Source: Nitrospirota bacterium (GTDB taxonomy: Bacteria; Nitrospirota; Thermodesulfovibrionia; Thermodesulfovibrionales; Magnetobacteriaceae). Taken from it: DNA of 64,000 nucleotides. Shown here piece by piece: positions 44,011 to 52,077 of this stretch (positions within the stretch are counted from its first letter, which is position 1; every line of letters begins with the position of its first letter). The position numbers and the translations under genes are program-made. A model generated the notes under the pieces. It worked only from the letters and a program-made list of their open reading frames with translations. It did no database searches and was not told the DNA's origin. The stretch spans positions 57,792 through 121,791 of the forward strand of contig JADFXG010000010.1 of NCBI GenBank assembly GCA_015233895.1. The letters are read 5' to 3'.

Positions 44011-45393
44011 ATGAAAACAGTTTTTGTGCGTTTACATACAACTGCTGATGAGATAATTCCTCCGTTAAATTACGGTTATCTTAGTTCATCAATGCCAAAC
44101 AAAAACACTTTGATTTTTGACCAGCTCAGGGACAGGAACTCAGACACTGTTTTAATTAAAAAGATAATTAATGAAAAACCGGATATACTTGGTTTTTCTG
44201 CATACACAAAAGACATCTCATTTGTTAAGCGCTTTGTTTCACAAATCAGGTCTTTTTTACCTAATACCATTATTGTTTTAGGCGGCGTTCAGATTACGTT
44301 AATGCCTGTGGAAACGTTTAAATATTTAGGCGGGATCATAGATTATGGTTTTAAAGGTGAATGCGAGCTTGCATTTAAGAAATTTACAGATCAACTCCCC
44401 CGACCAGGGGATGATCTCGATGGTTTTGATAATCTTGTATGGCTAAAAGACGGTCAGGTAAAAGAAAATGCTATCATAGCCCCTAAAAACCTTGACGAAC
44501 TACCCTTTCCGCGATGGGATTTGATGCCGCCAGGCAGTTATCCCAAAGCGCCGCATGGTGCTTTCTATAAACAATTCCCATACGCTCCCATGATTACTTC
44601 AAGGGGCTGTCCATATCCGTGTACTTTTTGTTCGGCAGGGTTCATATCAGGAAAAAAGATCAGGTACAGAAGCATAGAAAATGTTATCGAGGAAATCAAG
44701 TATCTGAATAAATATTTTAATGTTAAAGAGGTTCATATTGAAGATGATAACTTTTCTATGGAAAGAGAGCGTGTTATTGATTTTTGCGAATCACTTATGC
44801 GAACAAACCTTAATATAACCTGGGCTTTGCCAAACGGCTTAAGATTAGATAAACTTGATCTTGATGACTTAAAATTAATGAACCGTGCCGGGTGTTATTC
44901 GGTAAATGTTGGAGTGGAAAGTGGAAATGAAAGCAGACTAAAACTAATTAAAAAGAAGATAACAAAGGAAAAAATAAAAGAAAAGATTGCTCTGGTCAAG
45001 CAGGCAGGAATGGATATTGGCGGTTTTTTTATAATAGGATTTCCTGGGGAGACCCGGCAGGAAATCGAGCAGACATTAAAATTCACCACTGAGCTTGAAT
45101 TAGACAGAATAGGTATTTCATATTTCCAGCCATATCCCGGCACAGAGGATTTTAAACAGCTGCTTGACTCTAAACAGTATAGTTTTGACCTTGAAAATGC
45201 TCATCACTCACTCCACACGATAAGCTTTATTCCGGAGGGTATGAGTTATAATGCAATAAAAATCCTAAGATTTAAGGGTTTTTTGAGGTTTTATTTCAGA
45301 CCGAGGATATTCCTGCAATTAGTAAGAACGATAAAGAGTTTTGAGCATTTAAAGTTTATATTAAAAAGGGGAATTAGGTGGCTTACATCATAG
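44011..45393 (+). CDS. B12-binding radical SAM protein
   Basis: 460 residues from ATG with GAGG upstream; an extension to 43960 is open but lacks a ribosome binding site. Residues 1-130 form a B12-binding Rossmann domain (ILGFSAYTKDISFV, IIVLGGVQITLMP). The radical SAM domain has TSRGCPYPCTFCSAGF (CxxxCxxC) near residue 195 and continues through EDDNFSMERERVIDF and GFFIIGFPGET. Related enzymes methylate or rearrange unactivated carbons. The substrate is unknown; the gene is alone. Confidence 0.92.
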   Translation: MKTVFVRLHTTADEIIPPLNYGYLSSSMPNKNTLIFDQLRDRNSDTVLIKKIINEKPDILGFSAYTKDISFVKRFVSQIRSFLPNTIIVLGGVQITLMPVETFKYLGGIIDYGFKGECELAFKKFTDQLPRPGDDLDGFDNLVWLKDGQVKENAIIAPKNLDELPFPRWDLMPPGSYPKAPHGAFYKQFPYAPMITSRGCPYPCTFCSAGFISGKKIRYRSIENVIEEIKYLNKYFNVKEVHIEDDNFSMERERVIDFCESLMRTNLNITWALPNGLRLDKLDLDDLKLMNRAGCYSVNVGVESGNESRLKLIKKKITKEKIKEKIALVKQAGMDIGGFFIIGFPGETRQEIEQTLKFTTELELDRIGISYFQPYPGTEDFKQLLDSKQYSFDLENAHHSLHTISFIPEGMSYNAIKILRFKGFLRFYFRPRIFLQLVRTIKSFEHLKFILKRGIRWLTS

Positions 45394-45427
45394 TACTAAG
45401 CAGCATGTTTCTGACTGCTGCTTAGTA
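45394..45427. terminator. hairpin between convergent genes
   Basis: Perfect 11-bp stem TACTAAGCAGC/GCTGCTTAGTA with a 12-base loop, lying exactly between the end of the radical SAM gene and the end of the Spy-like gene. There is no long U-run on either strand, so it may be a weak terminator or an mRNA-end protector used from both sides. Confidence 0.55.
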
Positions 45428-45438
45428 TAAAGGTAGTC

Positions 45439-45957
45439 TCAGTCTTCTTTACCGTCCTTGCTGCGATTGCGGCGTTTTTCCGCCATGATTTTTTTTATCG
45501 TTTTGTTAAAATCCACACTGAAAAGAATATATTTTGCCTGTTGCTCCGTTGTAAACATACTCCTTAATTCGTTTAATTCGTCCACCTCAGACAGCTTAAG
45601 TGAGAGGAGCTCTTTTTGGTTATGCACTATCTTATCAACAAGGGACCTTGTCATATTATCTTTTTTGTCGTCAACGGCTTTTCTCAGATTTTTGATGTCA
45701 ACTCTCATCCCTCGCATTAACTCATGTCTTTTATCATCATATTTATCTATTACAGAAAATAGTTTTTCTGAGGACTCTTTATTCAAACCAAGCGCCTCTG
45801 TAATTTTCTTCTTTTTCAGGGCTTTTATCTTTTGGTGCATCTCTGCCATCTCTTTGTCATCCATTTTAGTTTCAGCTTGCACCAAAACAAAACAGCCAAA
45901 TATAAACACCGACAAAAGAAACATCGTCATTGTTACGAATACTCTGGACTTTTCCAT
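45439..45957 (-). CDS. periplasmic Spy/CpxP-like helical protein
   Basis: 172 residues: signal peptide (MTMFLLSVFIFGCFVLVQA), then an all-helical mature part with heptad-like spacing and ALGLNKESSEKLFSVIDKYD and LRSMFTTEQQAKYILF, the two-LTxxQ-like-motif pattern of the Spy/CpxP/heavy-metal-resistance family. It is the third gene of an operon after an ECF sigma factor and its anti-sigma factor. It may act as the periplasmic sensor of that pair, as CnrX does in a metal system, or as a chaperone under its control. Confidence 0.72.
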   Translation of the reverse strand: MEKSRVFVTMTMFLLSVFIFGCFVLVQAETKMDDKEMAEMHQKIKALKKKKITEALGLNKESSEKLFSVIDKYDDKRHELMRGMRVDIKNLRKAVDDKKDNMTRSLVDKIVHNQKELLSLKLSEVDELNELRSMFTTEQQAKYILFSVDFNKTIKKIMAEKRRNRSKDGKED

Positions 45958-45976
45958 TCTAACTCCTCCATTGTGA

Positions 45977-46483
45977 CTATAGTGTTATTACTAAATATTC
46001 CTCACCATCATAATCGGTTGAGACTGAGTCTTCATACTCATCTTCTAAATAGAGAATATCATCTGTTGTTAAAACATCCATAACTTTATCTTTTATAATG
46101 TCATTTTTCACTATTTCATTTCCACTGTGTTCGAGGATTCGTTGTACACTTATAAACCCTGCATAATTATAAACAACCAAAACAATAACCAGACACAAAG
46201 CCGCCACAGCAATCGGGTTAAGCCTGAGAAATTCCCATAAGCGGAACTTCTGCGGTTTTGTCTCTTTGGCTTGTCTTATAACATTTCTTGCAAGGTTATA
46301 AAAAAATATGTCACCAGGGTCTGGCACTTCGTTTTTCACCAGAGATTCAATGACATTGATTTCTTTAGCACACTCGTTGCATGCAGGGATATGTTCTTTT
46401 ATTATTAGTGTTAGCTCCTCACTTAGAGCGCCTTTAAGGTAATCATGCAGCTTGTCTTGTATGTCATCATGCTTAATTTTCAT
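45977..46483 (-). CDS. zinc-finger anti-sigma factor
   Basis: 168 residues from the ATG that gives MKIKHDDIQD; alternative upstream ATG at 46501 is also open. The N-terminal HxxxCxxC-type site reads HIPACNECA near residue 31, typical of ZAS domains. One membrane helix (PIAVAALCLVIVLVVYNYAGF) follows at about 95-115 and a periplasmic tail of about 55 acidic residues. It overlaps the sigma gene, so the two are made in balance and this protein holds the sigma factor at the membrane. Confidence 0.85.
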   Translation of the reverse strand: MKIKHDDIQDKLHDYLKGALSEELTLIIKEHIPACNECAKEINVIESLVKNEVPDPGDIFFYNLARNVIRQAKETKPQKFRLWEFLRLNPIAVAALCLVIVLVVYNYAGFISVQRILEHSGNEIVKNDIIKDKVMDVLTTDDILYLEDEYEDSVSTDYDGEEYLVITL

Positions 46484-47015
46484 TAACATTACCACCATCA
46501 AATGACTTTTTAAGTTTTTTAATAGCGCTATGATAATGAGCTTTAACAGCTCCCTCAGAGCAACCCATAACCGCAGCCGTTTCAGCCACGCTTAAGTCCT
46601 TATATACCCGTAGAATGACCGAGAGGCGCTGTCTGTCTGGGAGGGAAGCGAGGAGGCTTTTTAGGTGCCTCTCTCGCTCTTTTAGTATTAGGTGGGACAC
46701 AGGACCTTGATCACTTGATTGTATAGTTTCATTTAATTCAACTTTAATTAAGGAGTTTCCACGCATATGGTTTAAGGCTGTGTTGACAGTTATTCTGTAG
46801 AGCCATGTTTTAAAAGATGATTTTTTTTTAAAATTTTTTAGCTCTGTCACAGCGCTGATAAGAGCCTTTTGAGTTATGTCCTTGGCCTCTTCCATATCCC
46901 CTGCCACCCGATATGAGAGTGAATAGACCTCCTTTTGGTATTTTTTTATAAGACTCTCAACCGCTCCCTCATCACCACAAAGATAAGAGTCTATCAGTCC
47001 GCTGTCTTCATCCAT
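46473..47015 (-). CDS. ECF sigma factor
   Basis: 180 residues. Region 2 has SYRVAGDMEEAKDITQKALI and FKTWLYRITVNTALNHMR; region 4 has LPDRQRLSVILRVYKDLSVAETAAVMGCSEGAVKAH, with the recognition helix. It directs RNA polymerase to stress-type promoters. First gene of a three-gene unit with a zinc anti-sigma factor and a Spy-like protein. Region 4 is followed by a short basic tail. Confidence 0.93.
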   Translation of the reverse strand: MDEDSGLIDSYLCGDEGAVESLIKKYQKEVYSLSYRVAGDMEEAKDITQKALISAVTELKNFKKKSSFKTWLYRITVNTALNHMRGNSLIKVELNETIQSSDQGPVSHLILKERERHLKSLLASLPDRQRLSVILRVYKDLSVAETAAVMGCSEGAVKAHYHSAIKKLKKSFDGGNVNEN

Positions 47016-47080
47016 CCGTATTCGCTGACATTTTACTTATTTAGACACATCTTATCAGATAAAGGTTTAGTGAGTTTTAA

Positions 47081-47833
47081 TTATTTTTTAACTGCAGCAT
47101 AAAGCAGATACTCTATGTTTCCCTTATGTCCTTTGATTGGGCTTTCACATACACCGCAAAGTTTTAAATTTAAAGTTTGTACAAATTCACTAATATCGGA
47201 AACAACCCGCTCTCTTTTTTCTTTTGTTTTTATTATACCGCCTTTTTCCACCTCTCCCTTGCCTACCTCAAACTGGGGTTTTATAAGTGCTATAATTTCT
47301 CCGGACTGATTGTCAGAACCCACCGGGGCCAGAAATTCCACCGCTTTAGGCAATACAAGTTTTAGAGAAATGAAGGAGACATCTATCACAACGATGTCAA
47401 TAGTATCTTTTATTGAAACTCTGTCTAAGTATCTGATATTGGTTCGCTCAAAAACGGTCACACGTTCATCGCGGCGCAATTTCCAGCCAAACTGCCCATA
47501 CCCTACATCAACGGCATAAACCCGTGTTGCTCCCCTTTTTAGCAGGCAGTCGGTAAAACCCCCTGTTGAGGCGCCAATATCGAGGGCTGTTTTGCCGGAT
47601 ACAGATATATCAAAAGTGGAAAGCGCATGTTCGAGTTTTAGCCCGCCCCGGCTAACATAGGGACATGTTTCACCTTTTAAAGCAATATCAGCAGTTTCCT
47701 CTACAAGTTCGCCGGCTTTACTTACAACCGAAAGATTAACAACCACTGCTCCTGACATTATCAGCGCCTGTGCCTCATTTCTTGAGGACACGAGGGCTCT
47801 TTCAACGACTAATACATCGAGTCTTTTTTTCAG
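47081..47833 (-). CDS. TlyA-family rRNA 2'-O-methyltransferase, CTG start
   Basis: Methylates ribose in 16S and/or 23S rRNA. An S4 RNA-binding domain (residues about 1-65) is followed by a Rossmann methyltransferase with LDIGASTGGFTDCLL and VVIDVSFISLKLVLP. A GTG at 47791 would cut off the first strand of S4. Fourteen codons upstream, read from CTG at 47833, give MKKRLDVLVVERAL, the normal TlyA start, preceded by an in-frame TAA three codons earlier. No ATG, GTG or TTG lies between, so CTG is the likely start, six bases after the preceding gene's stop. Confidence 0.82.
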   Translation of the reverse strand: MKKRLDVLVVERALVSSRNEAQALIMSGAVVVNLSVVSKAGELVEETADIALKGETCPYVSRGGLKLEHALSTFDISVSGKTALDIGASTGGFTDCLLKRGATRVYAVDVGYGQFGWKLRRDERVTVFERTNIRYLDRVSIKDTIDIVVIDVSFISLKLVLPKAVEFLAPVGSDNQSGEIIALIKPQFEVGKGEVEKGGIIKTKEKRERVVSDISEFVQTLNLKLCGVCESPIKGHKGNIEYLLYAAVKK

Positions 47834-47839
47834 TTTAGT

Positions 47840-48454
47840 TTACTTTACTGTTTTCTTTCTGCCTGGAGATTTTGTTGTTTTCTTAGTGTCGGAGTCTGCT
47901 TTAGGAGCCGCTGTTTTTCTAACCCTTGGTTTCTTCTCAACAGTTGTTGGCTCAGTCTCAGGAGCTGCAGGCTTTTCAACTTCAGCGGCAGTAGTTGATG
48001 GCGGATTTTCACTTTCTGCAGGTTTATCCTCCACGCTTCTTGTTGGCAGTGTTATATAGAATTTCTTTGCCGCCTCTAAAAGCTCACCAAGGTATGCTCT
48101 GCCCTCCTCAGTCATGTTTATTCCCTTTTGCTGCAGTTCTTTTATAAAACCCTCCCAGCCGGCGTGGTCCCACTTGCCCTTTGTCTGTTCTACAAAGTTT
48201 ACAGTTTGTTCATACATCACTTTTGTGGCATCTGAAAACCCCTTCCCAAATCCCTGCTTGAACGAGGACGTTTCATAAATTCTCTTCATTGACTGGACAA
48301 TTGTGCCAAGATATGTCTGCATATCGCTGGTTAACTGCAAACCTTTTTCCTGGGCATCCTTAAGAAGGCTAAGCCACGCATTGTGGTCCCAGTACCCCTT
48401 CTGTTTTTCTACAAACTGAGACGATATCCTTAGTAAATCCCTGAATAATGTCAT
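47840..48454 (-). CDS. duplicated WDH-repeat protein with Lys/Pro-rich tail
   Basis: 204 residues from the ATG that has GGAGG eight bases upstream (an ATG five codons earlier lies before that site). Two units of about 55 residues repeat: FVEKQKGYWDHNAW with LGTIVQSMKRIY, and FVEQTKGKWDHAGW with LGELLEAAKKFY. Each is helical. The last 70 residues are Pro/Glu/Lys-rich and end KKTVK, like histone-H1-type or phasin tails. It may be a phasin or nucleoid-associated protein; I do not know which. Confidence 0.72.
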   Translation of the reverse strand: MTLFRDLLRISSQFVEKQKGYWDHNAWLSLLKDAQEKGLQLTSDMQTYLGTIVQSMKRIYETSSFKQGFGKGFSDATKVMYEQTVNFVEQTKGKWDHAGWEGFIKELQQKGINMTEEGRAYLGELLEAAKKFYITLPTRSVEDKPAESENPPSTTAAEVEKPAAPETEPTTVEKKPRVRKTAAPKADSDTKKTTKSPGRKKTVK

Positions 48455-48647
48455 CTTACTTTCCTCCATGTAAGTTCATTTGTTGGTATTATACTGCTAA
48501 CTCTGAAAAAAGAAAAGTATTCATACCACAAAAAATGTTTTAACTGCGGTTTATTGCAATGGAATTTATTAAAAAAAACGAAAAATATTTTAAATATAGT
48601 ATAATAGCACGGGTGGGAATGATAAAAATATGCGGCGAGGTGAAAGT

Positions 48648-49778
48648 ATGGGAAAGCATGGATACGAGGGCATAGGTGTGGCATTTCAGGGAGGGGGTTC
48701 TTTAGGGGCCTACCATATTGGGGCATATAAGTCAATGTCAGAGGGAGGCTATGAGCCTGATATTGTTTCAGGCATTTCAATAGGTGCATTTACGGCTGCT
48801 ATCATAGCAGGAAATGCACCAGGCGACAGGCTAAAGAATCTGTTTGGATTTTGGGATTCTATAGCGTGGCCTGATGTATCCTCTTTTTCAAAGACAGGGA
48901 TTCAACTCAAGAGGTTTCATAATACATTGTCTTCAATACAGGGGTTTTTGTTTGGCCAGCCTAATTTTTTCTCACCCCGTCTGCCGGTTCCTCAGTTTTT
49001 TCCTGCTGGCTCTATAGAAGCAACGAGTTACTACGACACTGAAGAGCTCGCTTCAACTCTTAAAAAATTTGTTGACTTTGACAGAATCAACTCCAATAAG
49101 ACGCGGCTGCTTCTTGGCTCAGTCAGAGTAAAGGACGCTGTGCTTAAGTTTTTTGATACTCAGCATGCTAAAGATAATAACTACAGAATAGGCCCTGAGC
49201 ACGTTATGGCAAGCGGCGCTATGCCTCCGGGTTTTCCCGGTATAAGGGTGGACGGCGACCTGTACTGGGATGGCGGCTGCATATCCAACACCCCGCTTGA
49301 GGGCATATATAAGGCCGTCCCGGAGAAAGATATGCTGGTCTTTATGATAGATCTGTTTAATCCCATAGGGAAAGAGCCAGAGGATATGAACGACGTCATG
49401 TCAAGATACAAAGACATACTGTATTCCAGCCGCACGTTTGACCACATAAAGCACATTAACAAGCGGCATAATCTTGCTTGTGCTTTAAAGAAAACTCTTG
49501 AGATCTCAGGTAGCCTGGATAAAGACACTTATGCTAAGCTTAAGTCTCAGCTTAGGGACAAATTATTTGACATAGTGCATATCGTATATGATGCGCCTCC
49601 GTTTGAGGTTCCGACACGGGATTGTGAATTTTCAAAAAGCTCTATCCGCGAGCGTGCCGAACATGGTTATAACGACATGGTGAAGGCACTGAGGGAAAGC
49701 CCGTGGCTAAAAGAACGCCTACCGGGGACACATTCATTGTTTTCCGGTTTCAGAGGTGGTAATCCTTATGATACTTAA
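48648..49778 (+). CDS. patatin-like phospholipase
   Basis: 376 residues from an ATG with GAGGTGA close upstream (an ATG at 48630 lacks one). The catalytic dyad is visible: oxyanion loop FQGGGSLGAYHIGA, nucleophile serine in VSGISIGAFTAA and aspartate in YWDGGCISNTPLEG. No signal peptide. It acts on acyl lipids, with substrate unknown; bacterial homologues include polyhydroxyalkanoate-related and membrane phospholipases. Confidence 0.9.
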   Translation: MGKHGYEGIGVAFQGGGSLGAYHIGAYKSMSEGGYEPDIVSGISIGAFTAAIIAGNAPGDRLKNLFGFWDSIAWPDVSSFSKTGIQLKRFHNTLSSIQGFLFGQPNFFSPRLPVPQFFPAGSIEATSYYDTEELASTLKKFVDFDRINSNKTRLLLGSVRVKDAVLKFFDTQHAKDNNYRIGPEHVMASGAMPPGFPGIRVDGDLYWDGGCISNTPLEGIYKAVPEKDMLVFMIDLFNPIGKEPEDMNDVMSRYKDILYSSRTFDHIKHINKRHNLACALKKTLEISGSLDKDTYAKLKSQLRDKLFDIVHIVYDAPPFEVPTRDCEFSKSSIRERAEHGYNDMVKALRESPWLKERLPGTHSLFSGFRGGNPYDT

Positions 49779-49791
49779 TATTTCTCAATAA

Positions 49792-50199
49792 TTACCGCCA
49801 GCGGCCATGGCCTTGTCCGTGCCACAACGGCCTTTGAGAATTTGAATCTCTAAACTGGTAAGTTTTCGATTCAGCCGGTATAAAAATAGAATATGCGGCA
49901 ATGGATAATTCTCCCTTTCTGTCATAAAACTTAGAGCCCGTAACCACTACATTCATTCCGGTCTTTATGGCAAGTCCTATTTGATTCAGATACCATCTGG
50001 GGCCGGTCACTACATTAAATGTCTTATCTGCCGAGAGAATTGTAAAAACATATGGCCCTCTCATTGACTCATCAGCCACAGTGACCACTCCGTTAACTGT
50101 TATCTCTGTGTTTGAGTCGTAACCACACCACTCATCAGCACTTACATTTTGTATCAGTAACATTGTTAATAACGTGGCTAAAAAAAGTGTTTTTAGCAT
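49792..50199 (-). CDS. small secreted protein, OB-fold-like
   Basis: 135 residues: signal peptide (LFLATLLTMLLIQNVSA), then a beta-rich domain with ITVNGVVTVADESMRGPY, FNVVTGPRWYLNQIG, MNVVVTGSKFYDRKGE, a pattern like OB-fold secreted proteins that alternate short strands. A His-rich end (GQGHGRW) might bind metal. It is 80 bases downstream of the DUF1104 gene on the same strand, with a hairpin between, so it probably lies in the same sigma-54 unit at a lower or different level. No function can be given. Confidence 0.68.
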   Translation of the reverse strand: MLKTLFLATLLTMLLIQNVSADEWCGYDSNTEITVNGVVTVADESMRGPYVFTILSADKTFNVVTGPRWYLNQIGLAIKTGMNVVVTGSKFYDRKGELSIAAYSIFIPAESKTYQFRDSNSQRPLWHGQGHGRWR

Positions 50200-50221
50200 A
50201 TTATCCCAGCCTTTACACAGC

Positions 50222-50253
50222 GTTACACGGCAAAGTTAGCTTTGCCGTGTAAC
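50222..50253. promoter_or_regulatory. intercistronic hairpin
   Basis: A perfect 14-bp stem GTTACACGGCAAAG/CTTTGCCGTGTAAC closes a four-base TTAG loop between the DUF1104 gene and the OB-like gene. There is no U-run, so it is unlikely to be a full terminator; it more likely stabilises the upstream message or lowers the downstream one. Confidence 0.6.
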
Positions 50254-50279
50254 TCAGCGATTCTTTATGCTTCATTATG

Positions 50280-50582
50280 TTAGTTTGTCCTATATGGGCA
50301 GTATGGACCATATCCCATCCCTCTACCTATTCCTCCTCCTCTACCCATTCCTCTGCCAGCCAATGCCGGCCTGCTTGAAAATTCCTTCTTCTGCTCCTCT
50401 GTCATCTCCGGTACTCTTTTGCTAAGCTCAGTGTGTAATGCAGTTCTCTCCTCAATTGTGGCATTCCACATTGTGCCTCTTAGCCCAAGGAGCTCATCCG
50501 TAGTGTACTTGCTGAAATCTGTTGCGTACGCAACCCCTGCCAAAAGTGTAAGGGCTAATATTATCACTATCATCGTCCTCAT
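50280..50582 (-). CDS. DUF1104-family secreted protein
   Basis: 100 residues: signal peptide (MIVIILALTLLAGVAYA), then DFSKYTTDELLGLRGTM, the DUF1104 signature, ending in a Gly/Arg/Met-rich tail (GRGMGRGGGIGRGMGYG) with a CPYR end. AAAGGAGGT precedes the ATG by about six bases. A sigma-54 promoter lies about 40-55 bases upstream and a dyad further up. DUF1104 proteins have no firm function, but this control suggests a product induced by the neighbouring two-component system. Confidence 0.85.
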   Translation of the reverse strand: MRTMIVIILALTLLAGVAYATDFSKYTTDELLGLRGTMWNATIEERTALHTELSKRVPEMTEEQKKEFSSRPALAGRGMGRGGGIGRGMGYGPYCPYRTN

Positions 50583-50623
50583 ATCCTTTCACCTCCTTTG
50601 TGATTGTTCATATCTATAACAAT

Positions 50624-50638
50624 GCAAAGGTGATGCCA
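50624..50638 (-). promoter_or_regulatory. sigma-54 promoter (-24/-12) of the DUF1104 gene
   Basis: On the minus strand TGGCAT, five bases, TTGC: the GG and GC pairs have the required ten-base spacing, and only the last base of the -24 box differs from TGGCAC. Transcription would start near 50612, about 30 bases before the ATG. A sigma-54 activator gene (GAFTGA type) lies about 100 bases away on the same strand. Confidence 0.72.
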
Positions 50639-50699
50639 AAGGTGAAAAGCCCGGAATATCATGCGTTTAACAATATAATGACAGATTAAATACGAATTA

Positions 50700-50717
50700 T
50701 TGCATGTGTAGATGCAA
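50700..50717. promoter_or_regulatory. candidate enhancer dyad for the sigma-54 activator
   Basis: TTGCAT, six bases, ATGCAA is a perfect inverted repeat centred about 97 bases upstream of the predicted start from the sigma-54 promoter, the usual place for an NtrC-type enhancer. A third half-site-like TTGCA follows at 50721-50725. The regulator gene itself ends 20 bases away. The site was picked by symmetry and position, not by a known motif. Confidence 0.5.
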
Positions 50718-50737
50718 TAATTGCACTTTGGTTATAA

Positions 50738-52075
50738 TTATTTCAGGCCGTATTCTTTAACCTTATACTGTAGGGTTCTCATCGAAATCCCTAACATTGC
50801 AGCAGTTTCTTTTCTATTACCACCTGTGTGTTTTAAAGCGTTTTCTATTGTGCTTCGTTCAATTTCTATCAGGTTGAATGTGTCTTTTGACTCAGGCAAC
50901 TCTGCTGGAATAGCCTTTAGAAAATCAACTATGCCGCCCTTTGACATGATTATCGAGCGCTCTATAACGTTTTGTAGTTCTCTGACATTACCTGGCCACT
51001 CGTATGATGTAAGCTTTTCAATTGATGCTTTTGATATATCACTTACATCTTTTCCTATCCTTTTTGATATGGATGCGGCCATATAGCGGCACAGTTGTGC
51101 AATAAAGGTTTTCCTTGTCCTTAGTGGGGGAATACTTATTGGGAACACATTTAACCGAAAATAAAGGTCCTGGCGAAAATTTCCTTTAGCAACCTCTTTT
51201 TGAAGGTCTCTGTTTGTTGCGCATATTATTCGTGCATCAACTTTTTGCGCAACCGTACCTCCTAATCTTTCAAAAGCACTGCCCTCAAGAACTTTTAAAA
51301 ACTTTGCCTGAAGGGTTTGTGACATTTCTGAGACCTCATCAAGCAAAATACTGCCCCCTGATGCAAGTTCAAACTTACCACGCTTTGCTAAAACGGCTCC
51401 GGTAAATGCTCCTTTTTCGTAACCAAACAGTTCACTTTCCATCAGGTTTTCTGGAATGGCAGCACAGTTTAACTCAATGAAGGGCCCGCCACGTTTGCTT
51501 AGGGCATGAAGTACTCGTGCAATGAGCGTTTTGCCGGTTCCGGTCTCACCGGTCAGGAGTACCGCCGAGTTTGTACCGGATACGGCTGTTACCTCCTCTA
51601 AAATATCCTCCATTCCTCCAAAGATTATCTCAAGCGGTGGCAGCCCCTTTAACTGTTCAGTTCTTAGTGCCTCGTTTTCTGTAAGCAGCCGCCTTAGCTC
51701 ATACGCCTTTGCAACGGCAAACCTAAGCACATTGGGGTCACTAAGTGGTTTTGTGATAAAATCCATCGCTCCAAGTTTCATAGCCTTTACTGCGCTATCC
51801 ACTGTGCCGTATGCCGTTAGCACTATGAAATCAGTCTCGTGGTGAGAGAAATCACTCTGCTTATACTTCTCAATAAACGTAAGACCATCCATTTGTGGCA
51901 TCTTAAGGTCTAATAAGATAAGATTGGGCTTGTAGTTTTCACAGATTGATATTGCCTCTATGCCGTTTGATGCGGATTTAATCGTGTATCCCTCGTCCTC
52001 CAAAACCCGTAACAGCAGCAATCTGATGGACTCCTCGTCATCAACAATCAGAACCCTGTAATTGCCTTTACTCAT
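50738..52075 (-). CDS. NtrC-family sigma-54 response regulator
   Basis: 445 residues: receiver domain (1-120) with VDDEES and LILLDLKMPQMDG; AAA+ ATPase (about 145-370) with GETGTGKTLIARVLH, the sigma-54 contact loop EKGAFTGAV and LLDEVSEM; C-terminal Fis-type helix-turn-helix (NRKETAAMLGISMRTLQYKVKE). All parts are intact. It is co-transcribed with the kinase just upstream (two-base gap). Likely targets are the sigma-54 promoter of the DUF1104 gene just downstream and possibly the operon it sits in. Confidence 0.95.
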   Translation of the reverse strand: MSKGNYRVLIVDDEESIRLLLLRVLEDEGYTIKSASNGIEAISICENYKPNLILLDLKMPQMDGLTFIEKYKQSDFSHHETDFIVLTAYGTVDSAVKAMKLGAMDFITKPLSDPNVLRFAVAKAYELRRLLTENEALRTEQLKGLPPLEIIFGGMEDILEEVTAVSGTNSAVLLTGETGTGKTLIARVLHALSKRGGPFIELNCAAIPENLMESELFGYEKGAFTGAVLAKRGKFELASGGSILLDEVSEMSQTLQAKFLKVLEGSAFERLGGTVAQKVDARIICATNRDLQKEVAKGNFRQDLYFRLNVFPISIPPLRTRKTFIAQLCRYMAASISKRIGKDVSDISKASIEKLTSYEWPGNVRELQNVIERSIIMSKGGIVDFLKAIPAELPESKDTFNLIEIERSTIENALKHTGGNRKETAAMLGISMRTLQYKVKEYGLK

Positions 52076-52077
52076 TT

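Noticed and set aside
45458..45976. 172-codon open frame antisense to the Spy-like gene
   Set aside because: It is the mirror of a well-supported gene with signal peptide and operon context. Its own translation has no recognisable features or start signal.
47081..47791. Shorter tlyA starting at GTG 47791
   Set aside because: It removes the first strand of the S4 domain, while the upstream 14 codons match the family start exactly.
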